Of a stretch of 64,000 bases of DNA, positions 17,266 through 25,591 are shown one piece after another. Numbering within the stretch: position 1 is the stretch's first letter; each line of letters starts with the position of its first letter. The notes beneath the pieces were generated by a model. That model was not told the origin of the DNA and made no database searches. It saw only the letters and a list, made by a program, of their open reading frames with translations. Source of the DNA: Croceimicrobium sp965228705 (lineage in GTDB: Bacteria > Bacteroidota > Bacteroidia > Flavobacteriales > Schleiferiaceae); assembly GCF_965228705.1 (NCBI RefSeq), contig NZ_OZ245832.1, forward strand, positions 3,472,001 through 3,536,000, in the 5' to 3' direction. Position numbers and translations under genes: made by a program.

Positions 17266-18030
17266 TTATTCTTTTAATTCAATTTTGATAGGTACCACAA
17301 AGCTCATTCGAACCGCTTTCCCGCGTTGCTTGGCGGGTTCAATTTGGGGAAGACCGGAAATTACTCGAATCGCTTCATTATCCAAATAGGGGTCTACGCT
17401 ACGCAATACCTGCACATTGGAAACCTGACCATTTTTCTCTACCACAAAACTTACTATTACCCGACCTTCAATTTTAAGTCGGCGGGCCGTTTCGCTGTAC
17501 ACAAAGTTTTGACTTACGTACTGAAGCAATTGCGTTTGGAAACAAGTCTTTCGTTCATCATTCGTTTCGAAGCTCTCGCAACCTGGGAAAATGGGGACTG
17601 TTTCTACTACTGCGAAGGGAATAGGGTCTTCCAATTCTTCTAAATCTTCGGCTTCTTCGCCCACTATTTCTACTTCTCCTTCCACATATCGAACATCTTG
17701 ATTTTCAGAAATAAGATATTCATCTTCATCGGTTTCTGTGGCGCTCATATCCAGCTCATTATCCACTACTGTATTGTCATCAACAACATTGAGTTCACTG
17801 GGAAGCTCTTTTGGTTGCTCCACCTTAACTGTCTTGGGAGGCCTTACGGTGATGGGAATAACTATATCATCGCCATCCACTACAATTTGCTCCGGTTTTT
17901 CAATTTCGGGTTCCGAAAAGTTGATGTTAAAGAGTTGAATGACAATAAATAATGAAAGGGCGACACCCGCTAATAAAAAGTGAGTGCGGTATTTTTCGAG
18001 GTCTATTTTTGGATTTTTTTTATTCTGCAT
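17266..18030 (-). CDS. Energy transducer TonB (classical, membrane-anchored)
   Basis: I start at the ATG giving M-Q-N-K-K-N-P-K; a longer frame would need a TTG start. The 254-residue protein has one membrane segment (about 17-34), an acidic, P/V/E-rich periplasmic linker, and a C-terminal TonB domain (about 145-254) with F-P-G-C, K-T-C-F, E-G-R-V-I-V-S-F, Y-L-D-N-E-A-I-R-V-I and a final strand V-P-I-K-I-E-L. It would pass proton-motive energy from ExbB/ExbD to outer-membrane receptors such as those at 5925 and 26666. The ExbBD genes are not in this window. The F-x-G-C...C pair is shared with the two paralogues at 35185 and 36527. Confidence 0.9.
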   Translation of the reverse strand: MQNKKNPKIDLEKYRTHFLLAGVALSLFIVIQLFNINFSEPEIEKPEQIVVDGDDIVIPITVRPPKTVKVEQPKELPSELNVVDDNTVVDNELDMSATETDEDEYLISENQDVRYVEGEVEIVGEEAEDLEELEDPIPFAVVETVPIFPGCESFETNDERKTCFQTQLLQYVSQNFVYSETARRLKIEGRVIVSFVVEKNGQVSNVQVLRSVDPYLDNEAIRVISGLPQIEPAKQRGKAVRMSFVVPIKIELKE

Positions 18031-18102
18031 CCCTATATCAGAGTTTGGTAGCAATTTACATTTTTAAAGATTTGTGCAGGGTGAGGGAGGCTTCATAAGC
18101 AT

Positions 18103-18129
18103 AAAAAAAAGCCGGCAAAAAGCCGGCTT
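18103..18129 (-). terminator. Terminator of the 1812-residue T9SS protein gene
   Basis: AAGCCGGC (18109-18116) and GCCGGCTT (18122-18129) form a strong stem around a five-base loop. On the minus strand the stem is followed by a run of eight Ts, just after the stop codon at 18135. Confidence 0.85.
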
Positions 18130-18134
18130 CATTT

Positions 18135-21100
18135 TTATTCTTTTATCAGAGGATAGTGCAGTTCTCCGAATGGACCCTGGATGACTAAATGATAGTATCC
18201 GGGAACCAAGGCACCTAGGTCTATGGCCTCTTTTAGTTCTTCACTTTTAATTCTACGTATCAATTGTCCGGTACTGTTGTATAACAATAAATCATCCGGG
18301 CTTTTTGCCTCTTCCGGCCATTCAATTCTTAAATAGCGTTGTACCGGATTGGGATAGACATGCGGGTCAGGAACTTCACTGGCATCTAGCCCCAGCTGAT
18401 TGAGCTTGAAACTTCGGGTAGAGCTGCCGCAGACCCCATTAATTGTGAGGGTAACTTTATAAAACAGTCCGGGGGTACTGTAAATGTGAATGGGCATGGG
18501 CCCGGTTCCGGTGTTGCCATCACCAAAGTCCCAACTATAGGAGGTAGCTCCGGTGGAAAGTGTTCCATCAAATTGAATACGTAATCCCGAGTTAATCGGA
18601 CTGAGTACGGTGTAGGTCCAGTCTGCCCTAGGTGGATCACAAGCTTCGACTCTACGCGTATTACGAACGGTATCACCGCAATTATTCCAACTAACCAGAG
18701 TTACGAATTTATCGAGAGTGTCTGAGTAAAACGCGGAGGCTGTGCTGCCAGTAGCACTGGTACCATTGCCTAAATCCCAGGAATAGCCGCTGGCATTGTT
18801 CCCCGGATCTGCGGTAAAATTAGTACTGTCTGTACTTTGCGTCCAATTAAAATTGGCTCTTAGAGTATCGCAAACCTCCAGGACCTGAACGATGGTGTCG
18901 CTATTCCCGCAAATATTGGAGGCAATGAGCGTTACCGAATAAGTTCCAGGATTGGAATAGAAATACACCGGGTTTGTGAGTGCACTGCTGTCGCCATTTC
19001 CGAAATACCATTTCAAACTATCCGCATTTGTGGCGCTGGAGGTAAAATTCCGGCGGAGGAATCGACTGGTATAAGTGAAATTAGCCGTAACGCTATCGCA
19101 AACCAATGTGGAAAGGGTGTCGATTAAGCTGGCGCTAATGGTGGTGGTGCAGCTGTCAAATAGCTCAATAACATATTGACTACTTGAGTTGAGATTATTA
19201 ATGGAGTAAGGGCTGCTTACATTCGGTACCACGGTAGCGCTGCCAATTCCCAATGCAGCATCGTACCAACGCAAAGTAGTAACCGAGTTTCCGGTATTGC
19301 TGTTTTGCCAGCTAAAGCTCAGGCTGGTATAGCCCTGGTTTTGCACCTGCAAATTATATGGTACTCCGCAAGAGGGTCCACTCGAGCGAACAGATACATC
19401 ATCTACCGCAATATCACCCTGACCACCACTGGAAACCGCTCGGAACACTACTTCAATGGTATCGCCAACATAGGCGCTTAAGTCAAGTGAGTCTTCTTTC
19501 CAGGCCGCGCCATTGCTAAACTGTTGCTGACCTGTCCAGGTGCGTAGAGTGATATTATTGCCATTGTTCCGGGTGTTAATCTGCACCTTAAGAGAGCTAA
19601 TATTATTACCGAACATATGGTAGCTATAATAAAGCTTAGGGGTAGAAGTGTTTACTAAGGCTATTTCGGGACTGGTCATTAGTGCCGGGTTGGCACTGGT
19701 GCTGAAGTCACTTTCGAAATAGATATAGTTTCCGGAGCCCATAGCGTCTTCTTGTGGCCCGGTTGCGAAGCTTGGAGTGGTTCCGGCGCCTACACCCCAT
19801 TTGTCATTGCTGGTTTGACGGTTTCGGGTCCAACAGGGACTGATCTGATCATTGGTGTTGAAGAAGCCAATTCCCTCTTGCCATGGGGTGTTGTCAAAGT
19901 TCTCATTAAAGGGTAATGATGATACACCACAAGCGGTATTGCCAATAAATGGACCTTCCCACCAGCTTACATCGTTGCTGCCACAGCTGTCGCGTACAAA
20001 GATTTCGTAATTGGTATTTGGGTTTAAGCCATTCAAAACAAAAGGTTTACTGCTTACCGATACCAGATTAAAGGCACCGGTGGATCCGCTCGGGCGGTAT
20101 TGGATTTGCCAATTTGTTGCACCACCACTTGTCCAATCTAGAGTAAGGGTGGTTTGGGTATTGGCTGTTTGTTGAATATTGGTAGGATTGGGGCAGGTAG
20201 GCGTGTTGTCAATTCGAATATCATCTATGGCCATGCTGGCTCTAAATGCCGTGCCGTTAGAGCGGAAAGCTCTAAATCGAATTTGGATGGTATCTCCAAT
20301 ATAAGAGCTTAAACTAATAACCCTCTCTAGCCAGGCTGCACTGGCTGCAGTTTGTTGTTGGCCACTAATCGTATTTACATTAGACCATCCTGAGCCGGTA
20401 TTTACGGCTACTACCAGTTTATCGATGTCCTGGCCAAACATATGATACCAGAAACGCAATTCCGGAGTGCTTAACGTGTCCAGGCTTATCAATGGCGTAA
20501 ACAGATCGGTACTTAAGTAGCTGTTAAATCCACCTTGTCGTAGTGAATACGCGTAAAATCCATTTCCAGTGGTGTGGTCTGCATCGGGACCGGTATTAAA
20601 GCCATCACTCGCACCTTGATTGCCTCGCCAAAAATAGGTAGTGGTATCGGTTCTCGACCAACAAGGATCAATATTTCCGGGGTCATTAAATACGGTGGGG
20701 TCGTTCCAAAGTCCGTTTTCAAAATCCTCGAAATAAGGGGCTATGCTTACTGTACAAGCGGTACGACCTTGTACAAAGCTCGACCAAAAACTAACATTCC
20801 CCAAACCACAACTATCTCTTACAATAAATTGATAGGGGGTATTTGGAGTCAAGCCATTTAATACAAAGGGATTGCTGCTGGCATTTACCAGTGTTCCACT
20901 GCCCGCTGAAAAGCCGGGAGCACCATATTCTATTTGCCAATCGGTAGCGCCACCTGTTGTCCAACTTAGGGTAATGCTGTTTGAGCCCACTGCTGTGATG
21001 CTTAAATTACTGGGCTGTGGGCAAGTAGGTTGCTCATCGATTCGAAAGTCGTCTACTCCTATGGGTGCCTGGTTGCTAAAAGGTGAATTTCGATAGCCAA

Positions 21101-23573
21101 TGATGCGAACAGAGATAGTGTCATTCGCAAAGTTGGCTAAAGAAACAATTGCTTCGGCCCAGGGATCGCTACTGGCGGTTTGTTGCTGTCCGCTAATGCT
21201 CCACACATGTTGATAGCCGCTACCATTATTTACTTCAACTCCTAAAGAGTCGACTCCCTGACCAAACATATGGTACCAAAAGCGCAATTCGGGGCTAGTT
21301 AAAGGACTTAGGTCCACCAAGGGAGATTCCACTGCAGTTCCGGTTACCTGGCCTAGTCCAATGGTAAATACTGCTTGCGTAAAAATGTATTGTCCGGATC
21401 CGGTGGTATGATCTGCATTGGGTCCTGAGTTAAATGTCCCGGGAGGCCCGTCTTCCACCGACCATTGGTAATTAACAGCGGTATCCTTAGACCAACAGCT
21501 GTTTAAAGTACCTGGGGAGTTAAATGCCCCGGGAATAAAATCGGTGCCATCGAAGTTTTCGAAATAGGGTGCTGCTATTGCATTGCATTCGGTTTGAATA
21601 CGCAAAGGACCGGTCCACACGGAAACATCGCCAGGACCGCAACTGTCTCGAACATAAATGTCATAAGTGGTATTGGCTGTAAGGCCGGATAAACTAAAGG
21701 GATTGGAGCCTGCATTGACTATGGTTCCGGAATTGGCTGCAGTGCCGGGAGCACCATAGGAGATGTTCCAATTGCTGGCCCCACCAGTAGTCCAGCCTAA
21801 ATTAGCTGAGGTGGTTCCTACACTAATGGCAGCCAGGTTTTGAGGACGTGGACAACTAGGTGCCTCGTCAATAGTTATATCGTCAATACTAATGTCGGCA
21901 GCAAAGCCATTGGCTGAACGAAAACCTACAAAACGCAATTGAATGGTGTCGTTGAGGTATGCACCCAAAGGTGCAATTACTTCTTTCCAGCTTTGGGACT
22001 TACTGGTTTGTTGCTGTCCGCTTTGGGTGTTTAATAGCTGAAAGGCACCGCCGTTGGAAATATAAACTTTAAGCTGATTGATATTTGCTCCAAACATGTG
22101 CACATAGAATTTTAATTCAGGCGCACTTAAGCCATTGAGGTCGATCAAAGGGCTTTGAAGAATTGTAGAGTCTGAACTTCCTCCGGCAATTACCTCAGTG
22201 TACATAAACTGCGCACTGCCGGTGGTGTGATCTCCGGTGGGACCGGTATTGGTTGGGCTAAATAGCGGAGGTCCGGTTTTCCAGGCGTAAATTAAGATGG
22301 GCGAACGTTGCCAGCAGTTGTTAATATTACCCAAGCCATTAAAAGTTGGGCTGGTTACAAAACCATTGGCATCGAAATTTTCCGAATAGGGAGTAGCAAT
22401 TGGATTACAGGCAGTACGAAAAGCAATGGGGCCAAACCAGTCTGATACATCACCGGGGCCGCAGCTATCGCGTACATAAACTTGATAGTTGGTATTGGCT
22501 GTTAAACCGGTTAAACTGCCAGGGTTGGAATTTTGAGCGACAATAGTGCCGCTATTCGGAGAAAAGCCCGGCGTACCGTAACTTAACTCCCAGTCGCTTG
22601 CACCGCCACTAGTCCAGGAGAATTGTGCAGAATTGAAACTGGCAAAAACAAGTTGTAGATTGGAAGGTTTTGGGCAACTGGGTGCTTCTTCTATGCTCAC
22701 ATCATCAATACAGATCGCATTTTGGAATCCTACTGATTGTTCCACCGATCTAAACAAAATGCGAACCGTGTCATTCGCGTAGGCGCTAAGGTTCAGAATG
22801 CTTTCTTTCCAGGCATCGGTATTTGAATTTTGCTGTTGACCACTTATGGTTTGCAATAAGGTGTAGTTTAGGCCAAAATCAGTACTGATATAGACTTTAA
22901 GCTTTTCAATGTCGGCTCCAAACATATGGTACCAAAAGCTCATTTGTGGATTGTTTAAGGTGCCTAAATCGAAAAGTGGAGAAACAAAATCAGCAGAATC
23001 TGAAGTATTGATCGGAAAACTGATTTGATCAATCTGGATATACTTACCATTTCCGGATTTGTCATTATCAGCACCGGTAAAATTGCTAACGAAGGGGGGA
23101 GGGCCAGGTTTCCAAATATAACCGCTAACCGCATTTCGCTGCCAACAGTCATTGATAGTCCCAGCAGTGTTTGTGGCACCTACCGTCCATGCAGCTCCAT
23201 TGAAATTTGATGTAAACGGAGGGTTTACCACGGCACAACTGGTTCCGGCGCTTAAGAACGCCGGCCAAGGATTAGTACCCGAAGTACACTGCTCTCTAAT
23301 TTGCACTACATAGGTCGTATTGGCACTAAGGCCATTAATGGTGAGGGGTTTGCTGCTGGAAGTATTCACTGTGGCGGTGACCAAACTGCCACCTTGCACC
23401 ACAAAGCGGTATTCGAAGGTGCCAGCAGTAGTGTTGTCCCAGTCGATAGTAATAAAATCCGGACCATAGGCAACTAAGCTCAAATTAGTGGGCGTATTGC
23501 ACTGTCCTTGAAGATTCAAACTAAGGAAGCTGATAATCAGGGTTAGTAAGAAGGGGCGTAATTTTCCTTTCAT
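18135..23573 (-). CDS. Giant modular T9SS-secreted surface protein (FN3, MAM-like and PKD repeats)
   Basis: This 1812-residue protein begins with a signal peptide (about 1-23). Six fibronectin-III-like modules follow (starting near 25, 298, 576, 858, 1133 and 1408; marked by C-P-x-P-x-N-L and N-T-x-Y-x-V-x-V-R-D-S-C-G). They alternate with five MAM/choice-of-anchor-J-like jelly-rolls, each containing Y-H-M-F-G or V-H-M-F-G followed by L-x-V and G-Q-Q-Q. Then come three PKD-type domains (about 1500-1735; W-D-F-G-D-G-N, W-Y-F-G-N-G-D) and a T9SS type A sorting domain (Y-P-N-P-V-Q-R-Y-L-R-I, last 75 residues). It is expected on the cell surface as an adhesin-like or scaffold protein; no catalytic domain is visible. 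Module boundaries are rough. Confidence 0.88.
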   Translation of the reverse strand: MKGKLRPFLLTLIISFLSLNLQGQCNTPTNLSLVAYGPDFITIDWDNTTAGTFEYRFVVQGGSLVTATVNTSSSKPLTINGLSANTTYVVQIREQCTSGTNPWPAFLSAGTSCAVVNPPFTSNFNGAAWTVGATNTAGTINDCWQRNAVSGYIWKPGPPPFVSNFTGADNDKSGNGKYIQIDQISFPINTSDSADFVSPLFDLGTLNNPQMSFWYHMFGADIEKLKVYISTDFGLNYTLLQTISGQQQNSNTDAWKESILNLSAYANDTVRILFRSVEQSVGFQNAICIDDVSIEEAPSCPKPSNLQLVFASFNSAQFSWTSGGASDWELSYGTPGFSPNSGTIVAQNSNPGSLTGLTANTNYQVYVRDSCGPGDVSDWFGPIAFRTACNPIATPYSENFDANGFVTSPTFNGLGNINNCWQRSPILIYAWKTGPPLFSPTNTGPTGDHTTGSAQFMYTEVIAGGSSDSTILQSPLIDLNGLSAPELKFYVHMFGANINQLKVYISNGGAFQLLNTQSGQQQTSKSQSWKEVIAPLGAYLNDTIQLRFVGFRSANGFAADISIDDITIDEAPSCPRPQNLAAISVGTTSANLGWTTGGASNWNISYGAPGTAANSGTIVNAGSNPFSLSGLTANTTYDIYVRDSCGPGDVSVWTGPLRIQTECNAIAAPYFENFDGTDFIPGAFNSPGTLNSCWSKDTAVNYQWSVEDGPPGTFNSGPNADHTTGSGQYIFTQAVFTIGLGQVTGTAVESPLVDLSPLTSPELRFWYHMFGQGVDSLGVEVNNGSGYQHVWSISGQQQTASSDPWAEAIVSLANFANDTISVRIIGYRNSPFSNQAPIGVDDFRIDEQPTCPQPSNLSITAVGSNSITLSWTTGGATDWQIEYGAPGFSAGSGTLVNASSNPFVLNGLTPNTPYQFIVRDSCGLGNVSFWSSFVQGRTACTVSIAPYFEDFENGLWNDPTVFNDPGNIDPCWSRTDTTTYFWRGNQGASDGFNTGPDADHTTGNGFYAYSLRQGGFNSYLSTDLFTPLISLDTLSTPELRFWYHMFGQDIDKLVVAVNTGSGWSNVNTISGQQQTAASAAWLERVISLSSYIGDTIQIRFRAFRSNGTAFRASMAIDDIRIDNTPTCPNPTNIQQTANTQTTLTLDWTSGGATNWQIQYRPSGSTGAFNLVSVSSKPFVLNGLNPNTNYEIFVRDSCGSNDVSWWEGPFIGNTACGVSSLPFNENFDNTPWQEGIGFFNTNDQISPCWTRNRQTSNDKWGVGAGTTPSFATGPQEDAMGSGNYIYFESDFSTSANPALMTSPEIALVNTSTPKLYYSYHMFGNNISSLKVQINTRNNGNNITLRTWTGQQQFSNGAAWKEDSLDLSAYVGDTIEVVFRAVSSGGQGDIAVDDVSVRSSGPSCGVPYNLQVQNQGYTSLSFSWQNSNTGNSVTTLRWYDAALGIGSATVVPNVSSPYSINNLNSSSQYVIELFDSCTTTISASLIDTLSTLVCDSVTANFTYTSRFLRRNFTSSATNADSLKWYFGNGDSSALTNPVYFYSNPGTYSVTLIASNICGNSDTIVQVLEVCDTLRANFNWTQSTDSTNFTADPGNNASGYSWDLGNGTSATGSTASAFYSDTLDKFVTLVSWNNCGDTVRNTRRVEACDPPRADWTYTVLSPINSGLRIQFDGTLSTGATSYSWDFGDGNTGTGPMPIHIYSTPGLFYKVTLTINGVCGSSTRSFKLNQLGLDASEVPDPHVYPNPVQRYLRIEWPEEAKSPDDLLLYNSTGQLIRRIKSEELKEAIDLGALVPGYYHLVIQGPFGELHYPLIKE

Positions 23574-23870
23574 TAGAATCTACATCTTGGGTTCTTCGTT
23601 ACTAAAATAGCGTTGTTTCCTGATAATCTGCTAATTCCGAGGATCAAATTGATTAAAAGTGTGGTTTGAATGAGTAGCTGATTTGGCTATTACAGGGATT
23701 TGGTTTTTTTAGGGATTTTGAAAGCAGAAAAAGCAGAAATGCCACCTGTTATCGTCAACTTCCGGAATGCAGAATATTGAGCTTTGACATCAGTTAATAG
23801 CTTAAATTCATCGCCTCCTTCGTAAATTAGCAGGCCTTTCAAAATTTGGCAAACAAGAGCAAGAAATAGC
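23574..23870. other. Divergent intergenic region, no clear element
   Basis: This 297-base A/T-rich gap separates the giant T9SS gene (minus) from the Crp/Fnr gene (plus) and must hold both promoters. I find no good TAnnTTTG box on either strand, no strong hairpin and no credible small gene. Confidence 0.5.
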
Positions 23871-24533
23871 ATGGCAGAAAATCAGGAAACCCAGCAAAGT
23901 ATAAAGGAAGTCTTAAAACAGAACTTCCCGGTTTTTCACAATGACCAATTGCTGGAACGAATTGCAAAGGAGGCGCGGGTTTTTCATAATGAAGAAGAAA
24001 CCGTTGTGGTGGATTTGGGTGATTTTCCAAAATGGATTCCTTTGGTAATAAAGGGAGCAATAAAAATTAGTCGTGCTGATTCTGAGGGAGGAGAGATTTT
24101 CCTCTATTACCTCTATCCGGGGCAAACATGTGCCATGACTTTAAATTGCTGTATGGTGGATAAACCCAGCGAGGTGCGAGCTATTGCTGAAGCGGGATCA
24201 GAATTCATTGGTTTACCGCGAAAAGCACTGCCGCAATGGATGCTCGAATTTGAAGAATGGCGTCAGTTTACCTTGGAGTCTTATAATGAGCGTTACGAAA
24301 ACCTACTGGCAACCATAGATGCCATTGCTTTTCAGAAATTAGACGAAAGATTAATAGGGCTTTTACGGGATAAAAGTATCGCTTTAGGTAGTACCTCAGT
24401 TGAGGTTACTCACAAGCGCTTAGCCGAAGAGCTTCATTCTTCACGGGAGGTTATATCCCGTTTACTCAAGCAGTTGGAAAAAATTGGTAAGGTTCGATTA
24501 ATGCGGAATAAAGTGGAGCTTCTCGACTTTTAA
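23871..24533 (+). CDS. Crp/Fnr-family transcriptional regulator with conserved cysteines
   Basis: The 220-residue protein has an N-terminal effector domain of the cyclic-nucleotide-binding fold (about 20-125), a long dimerisation helix (about 128-160) and a winged HTH (about 165-220). The recognition helix reads S-S-R-E-V-I-S-R: R192, E193 and R197 reproduce the R-E-x-x-x-R pattern with which E. coli CRP reads GTGA half-sites. The effector domain contains T-C-A-M-T-L-N-C-C-M (C87, C93, C94) and lacks the Fnr iron-sulfur cysteine set and an obvious cAMP phosphate-binding motif, so a thiol, persulfide or other ligand is possible. Two GTGA-N6-TCAY sites lie just downstream of it, before the next two genes. 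Confidence 0.9.
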   Translation: MAENQETQQSIKEVLKQNFPVFHNDQLLERIAKEARVFHNEEETVVVDLGDFPKWIPLVIKGAIKISRADSEGGEIFLYYLYPGQTCAMTLNCCMVDKPSEVRAIAEAGSEFIGLPRKALPQWMLEFEEWRQFTLESYNERYENLLATIDAIAFQKLDERLIGLLRDKSIALGSTSVEVTHKRLAEELHSSREVISRLLKQLEKIGKVRLMRNKVELLDF

Positions 24534-24547
24534 GTGATAAATATCAT
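24534..24547. promoter_or_regulatory. Crp/Fnr-type operator upstream of the cysteine-dioxygenase-like gene
   Basis: GTGATAAATATCAT starts immediately after the regulator's stop codon, 50 bases before the dioxygenase start. It reads GTGA-N6-TCAT (CRP layout) and equally TGAT-N4-ATCA (Fnr layout). The position suits activation of a promoter near 24580. Confidence 0.55.
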
Positions 24548-24596
24548 ACTTTAATTGGGGTCTATAGTTTACATTGATCTTCGATATTGAAGTAAA

Positions 24597-25121
24597 ATGG
24601 AAACTATAAAATCGGTTGAAAGACTTCGCTATAATCTGACTTTGGGCCCGGGATACGGAGGTTATAGCGAGCTGCTGAAAGCAGTCGATTTAAGCGAAGA
24701 AGCCCTGCAGCCTTATCTGCATTTCGATCCCCATTCCTATCAAAGAGTTCGGCTTTATGATACGAATGTAGTTGAAGCGGTTCTCACCTGTTGGGAGCCA
24801 GGACAAATTGGTCAAATTCACGACTTTCACAATTCTCTAGGTTGGTTCAAAGTATTGCAAGGTGCTATTGAAATTGAGCACTTCAATTTGGAAAAGGGCG
24901 AACCTAAACTCCGTTTTAGTTATGATTACCCCGGTGGTTCTCAGGGTTTTTTGAATGATGATCTCGGATTTCATCGTTTTAAGAATACCTCTCAAGTACG
25001 TACCGTGATATTGCATTTCTATGCGGATAAAATTCGCCACTGGGAGGTGTATAATGAAGCTTCCCATAAAGTGGAGGATCGTCAGGCATCGGTTCATTAT
25101 AACTATGATAAACCTGCCTAG
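24597..25121 (+). CDS. Cysteine dioxygenase-like cupin protein
   Basis: Cysteine dioxygenase oxidises cysteine to cysteine sulfinate with a non-haem iron held by three histidines. This 174-residue protein aligns without gaps to the mammalian motif region: C-W-E-P-G-Q-I-G-Q-I-H-D-F-H-N-S then W-F-K-V-L-Q-G (65-89), and L-G-F-H-R-F-K-N (123-130) for the third ligand. H75 and H126 match the first and third ligands, but the second ligand position holds F77, with a histidine one residue later (H78). The cysteine that forms the thioether cross-link is G82. Activity and substrate may therefore differ. It lies between a Crp/Fnr regulator and a rhodanese, each gap holding a Crp-type box, which supports a role in sulfur metabolism. 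Confidence 0.78.
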   Translation: METIKSVERLRYNLTLGPGYGGYSELLKAVDLSEEALQPYLHFDPHSYQRVRLYDTNVVEAVLTCWEPGQIGQIHDFHNSLGWFKVLQGAIEIEHFNLEKGEPKLRFSYDYPGGSQGFLNDDLGFHRFKNTSQVRTVILHFYADKIRHWEVYNEASHKVEDRQASVHYNYDKPA

Positions 25122-25124
25122 GTC

Positions 25125-25138
25125 GTGATGGCAGTCAC
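25125..25138. promoter_or_regulatory. Crp/Fnr-type operator upstream of the rhodanese gene
   Basis: GTGATGGCAGTCAC is an exact GTGA-N6-TCAC palindrome, four bases after the dioxygenase stop codon and 52 bases before the rhodanese start. It has the same layout and the same distance to the start codon as the box at 24534. Confidence 0.6.
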
Positions 25139-25189
25139 CCTTTAATTTTACATTTAGTGCTTGCTTTGCCAGCCTAATAAAAACACATT

Positions 25190-25495
25190 ATGGGATTATT
25201 TTCATTTCTCACGAAAAAGGGTGATAAAATACAAGACTTTAAAAGCCGCGGCGCGGTTATTATTGATGTACGCAGTAAAGAAGAGTTTCGAGGAGGCCAT
25301 ATCAAGAATGCCAAGAATATGCCTTTACCCGGATTGTCTTCTAAGCTTGCTGAGATTAAAAAGTTGGACAAACCCGTAATTTTCTGTTGTGCCTCAGGAA
25401 TGCGCAGCGGACAGGCTACTGCTATGATGAAAAGCCAGGGGATCGAATGTATGAATGGCGGTGGCTGGATGAGTCTGCAAAGACATTGGAGTTAG
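25190..25495 (+). CDS. Single-domain rhodanese-like sulfurtransferase
   Basis: The 101-residue cytoplasmic protein is one rhodanese domain: V-I-I-D-V-R-S-K-E-E-F (23-33), G-H-I-x-N-A-K-N-M-P (36-45) and an active-site loop C-A-S-G-M-R starting at C67. The cysteine carries a persulfide during sulfur transfer. C66 precedes it directly, giving a vicinal pair. It follows the cysteine-dioxygenase-like gene after 68 bases that contain a Crp-type palindrome, so it likely belongs to the same regulon. A weak hairpin (about 25526-25545) lies after the gene. Confidence 0.9.
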   Translation: MGLFSFLTKKGDKIQDFKSRGAVIIDVRSKEEFRGGHIKNAKNMPLPGLSSKLAEIKKLDKPVIFCCASGMRSGQATAMMKSQGIECMNGGGWMSLQRHWS

Positions 25496-25567
25496 TTTTC
25501 CGAGTTCAATATTTCTTTAAGGCCTCCTATTTAGGGGGGCTTGCTGTTTTAAGGCCTAAGTATTCAA

Positions 25568-25575
25568 TATTTTTG
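25568..25575 (+). promoter_or_regulatory. Putative -7 box for the nucleoid-associated protein gene
   Basis: TATTTTTG matches TAnnTTTG, 17 bases before the ATG at 25592. The 96-base gap also holds a tenfold repeated TTTAAGGCCT (two copies, near 25515 and 25548) of unclear meaning. Confidence 0.4.
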
Positions 25576-25591
25576 GAGAAGATTAGATAGC

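Noticed and set aside
18031..18054. Upstream TTG start for the TonB at 17266
   Set aside because: The ATG at 18030 gives the usual short charged N terminus before the membrane segment.
18135..23573. Possible tandem DNA repeats or CRISPR-like array
   Set aside because: The periodicity is about 800 bases and comes from FN3/MAM-like protein modules in one intact reading frame, not from short spaced repeats.
24534..24547. Reading the first box as an Fnr-only site (TTGAT-N4-ATCAA)
   Set aside because: Only TGAT-N4-ATCA is kept, and the regulator lacks the Fnr cysteine set; the GTGA-N6-TCAY reading fits both boxes and the recognition helix better.
25496..25591. Small protein between the rhodanese and the nucleoid protein gene
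   Set aside because: The only frame running through it is the out-of-frame continuation over the rhodanese 3' end and has no start context; the gap instead shows a weak hairpin and a promoter box.
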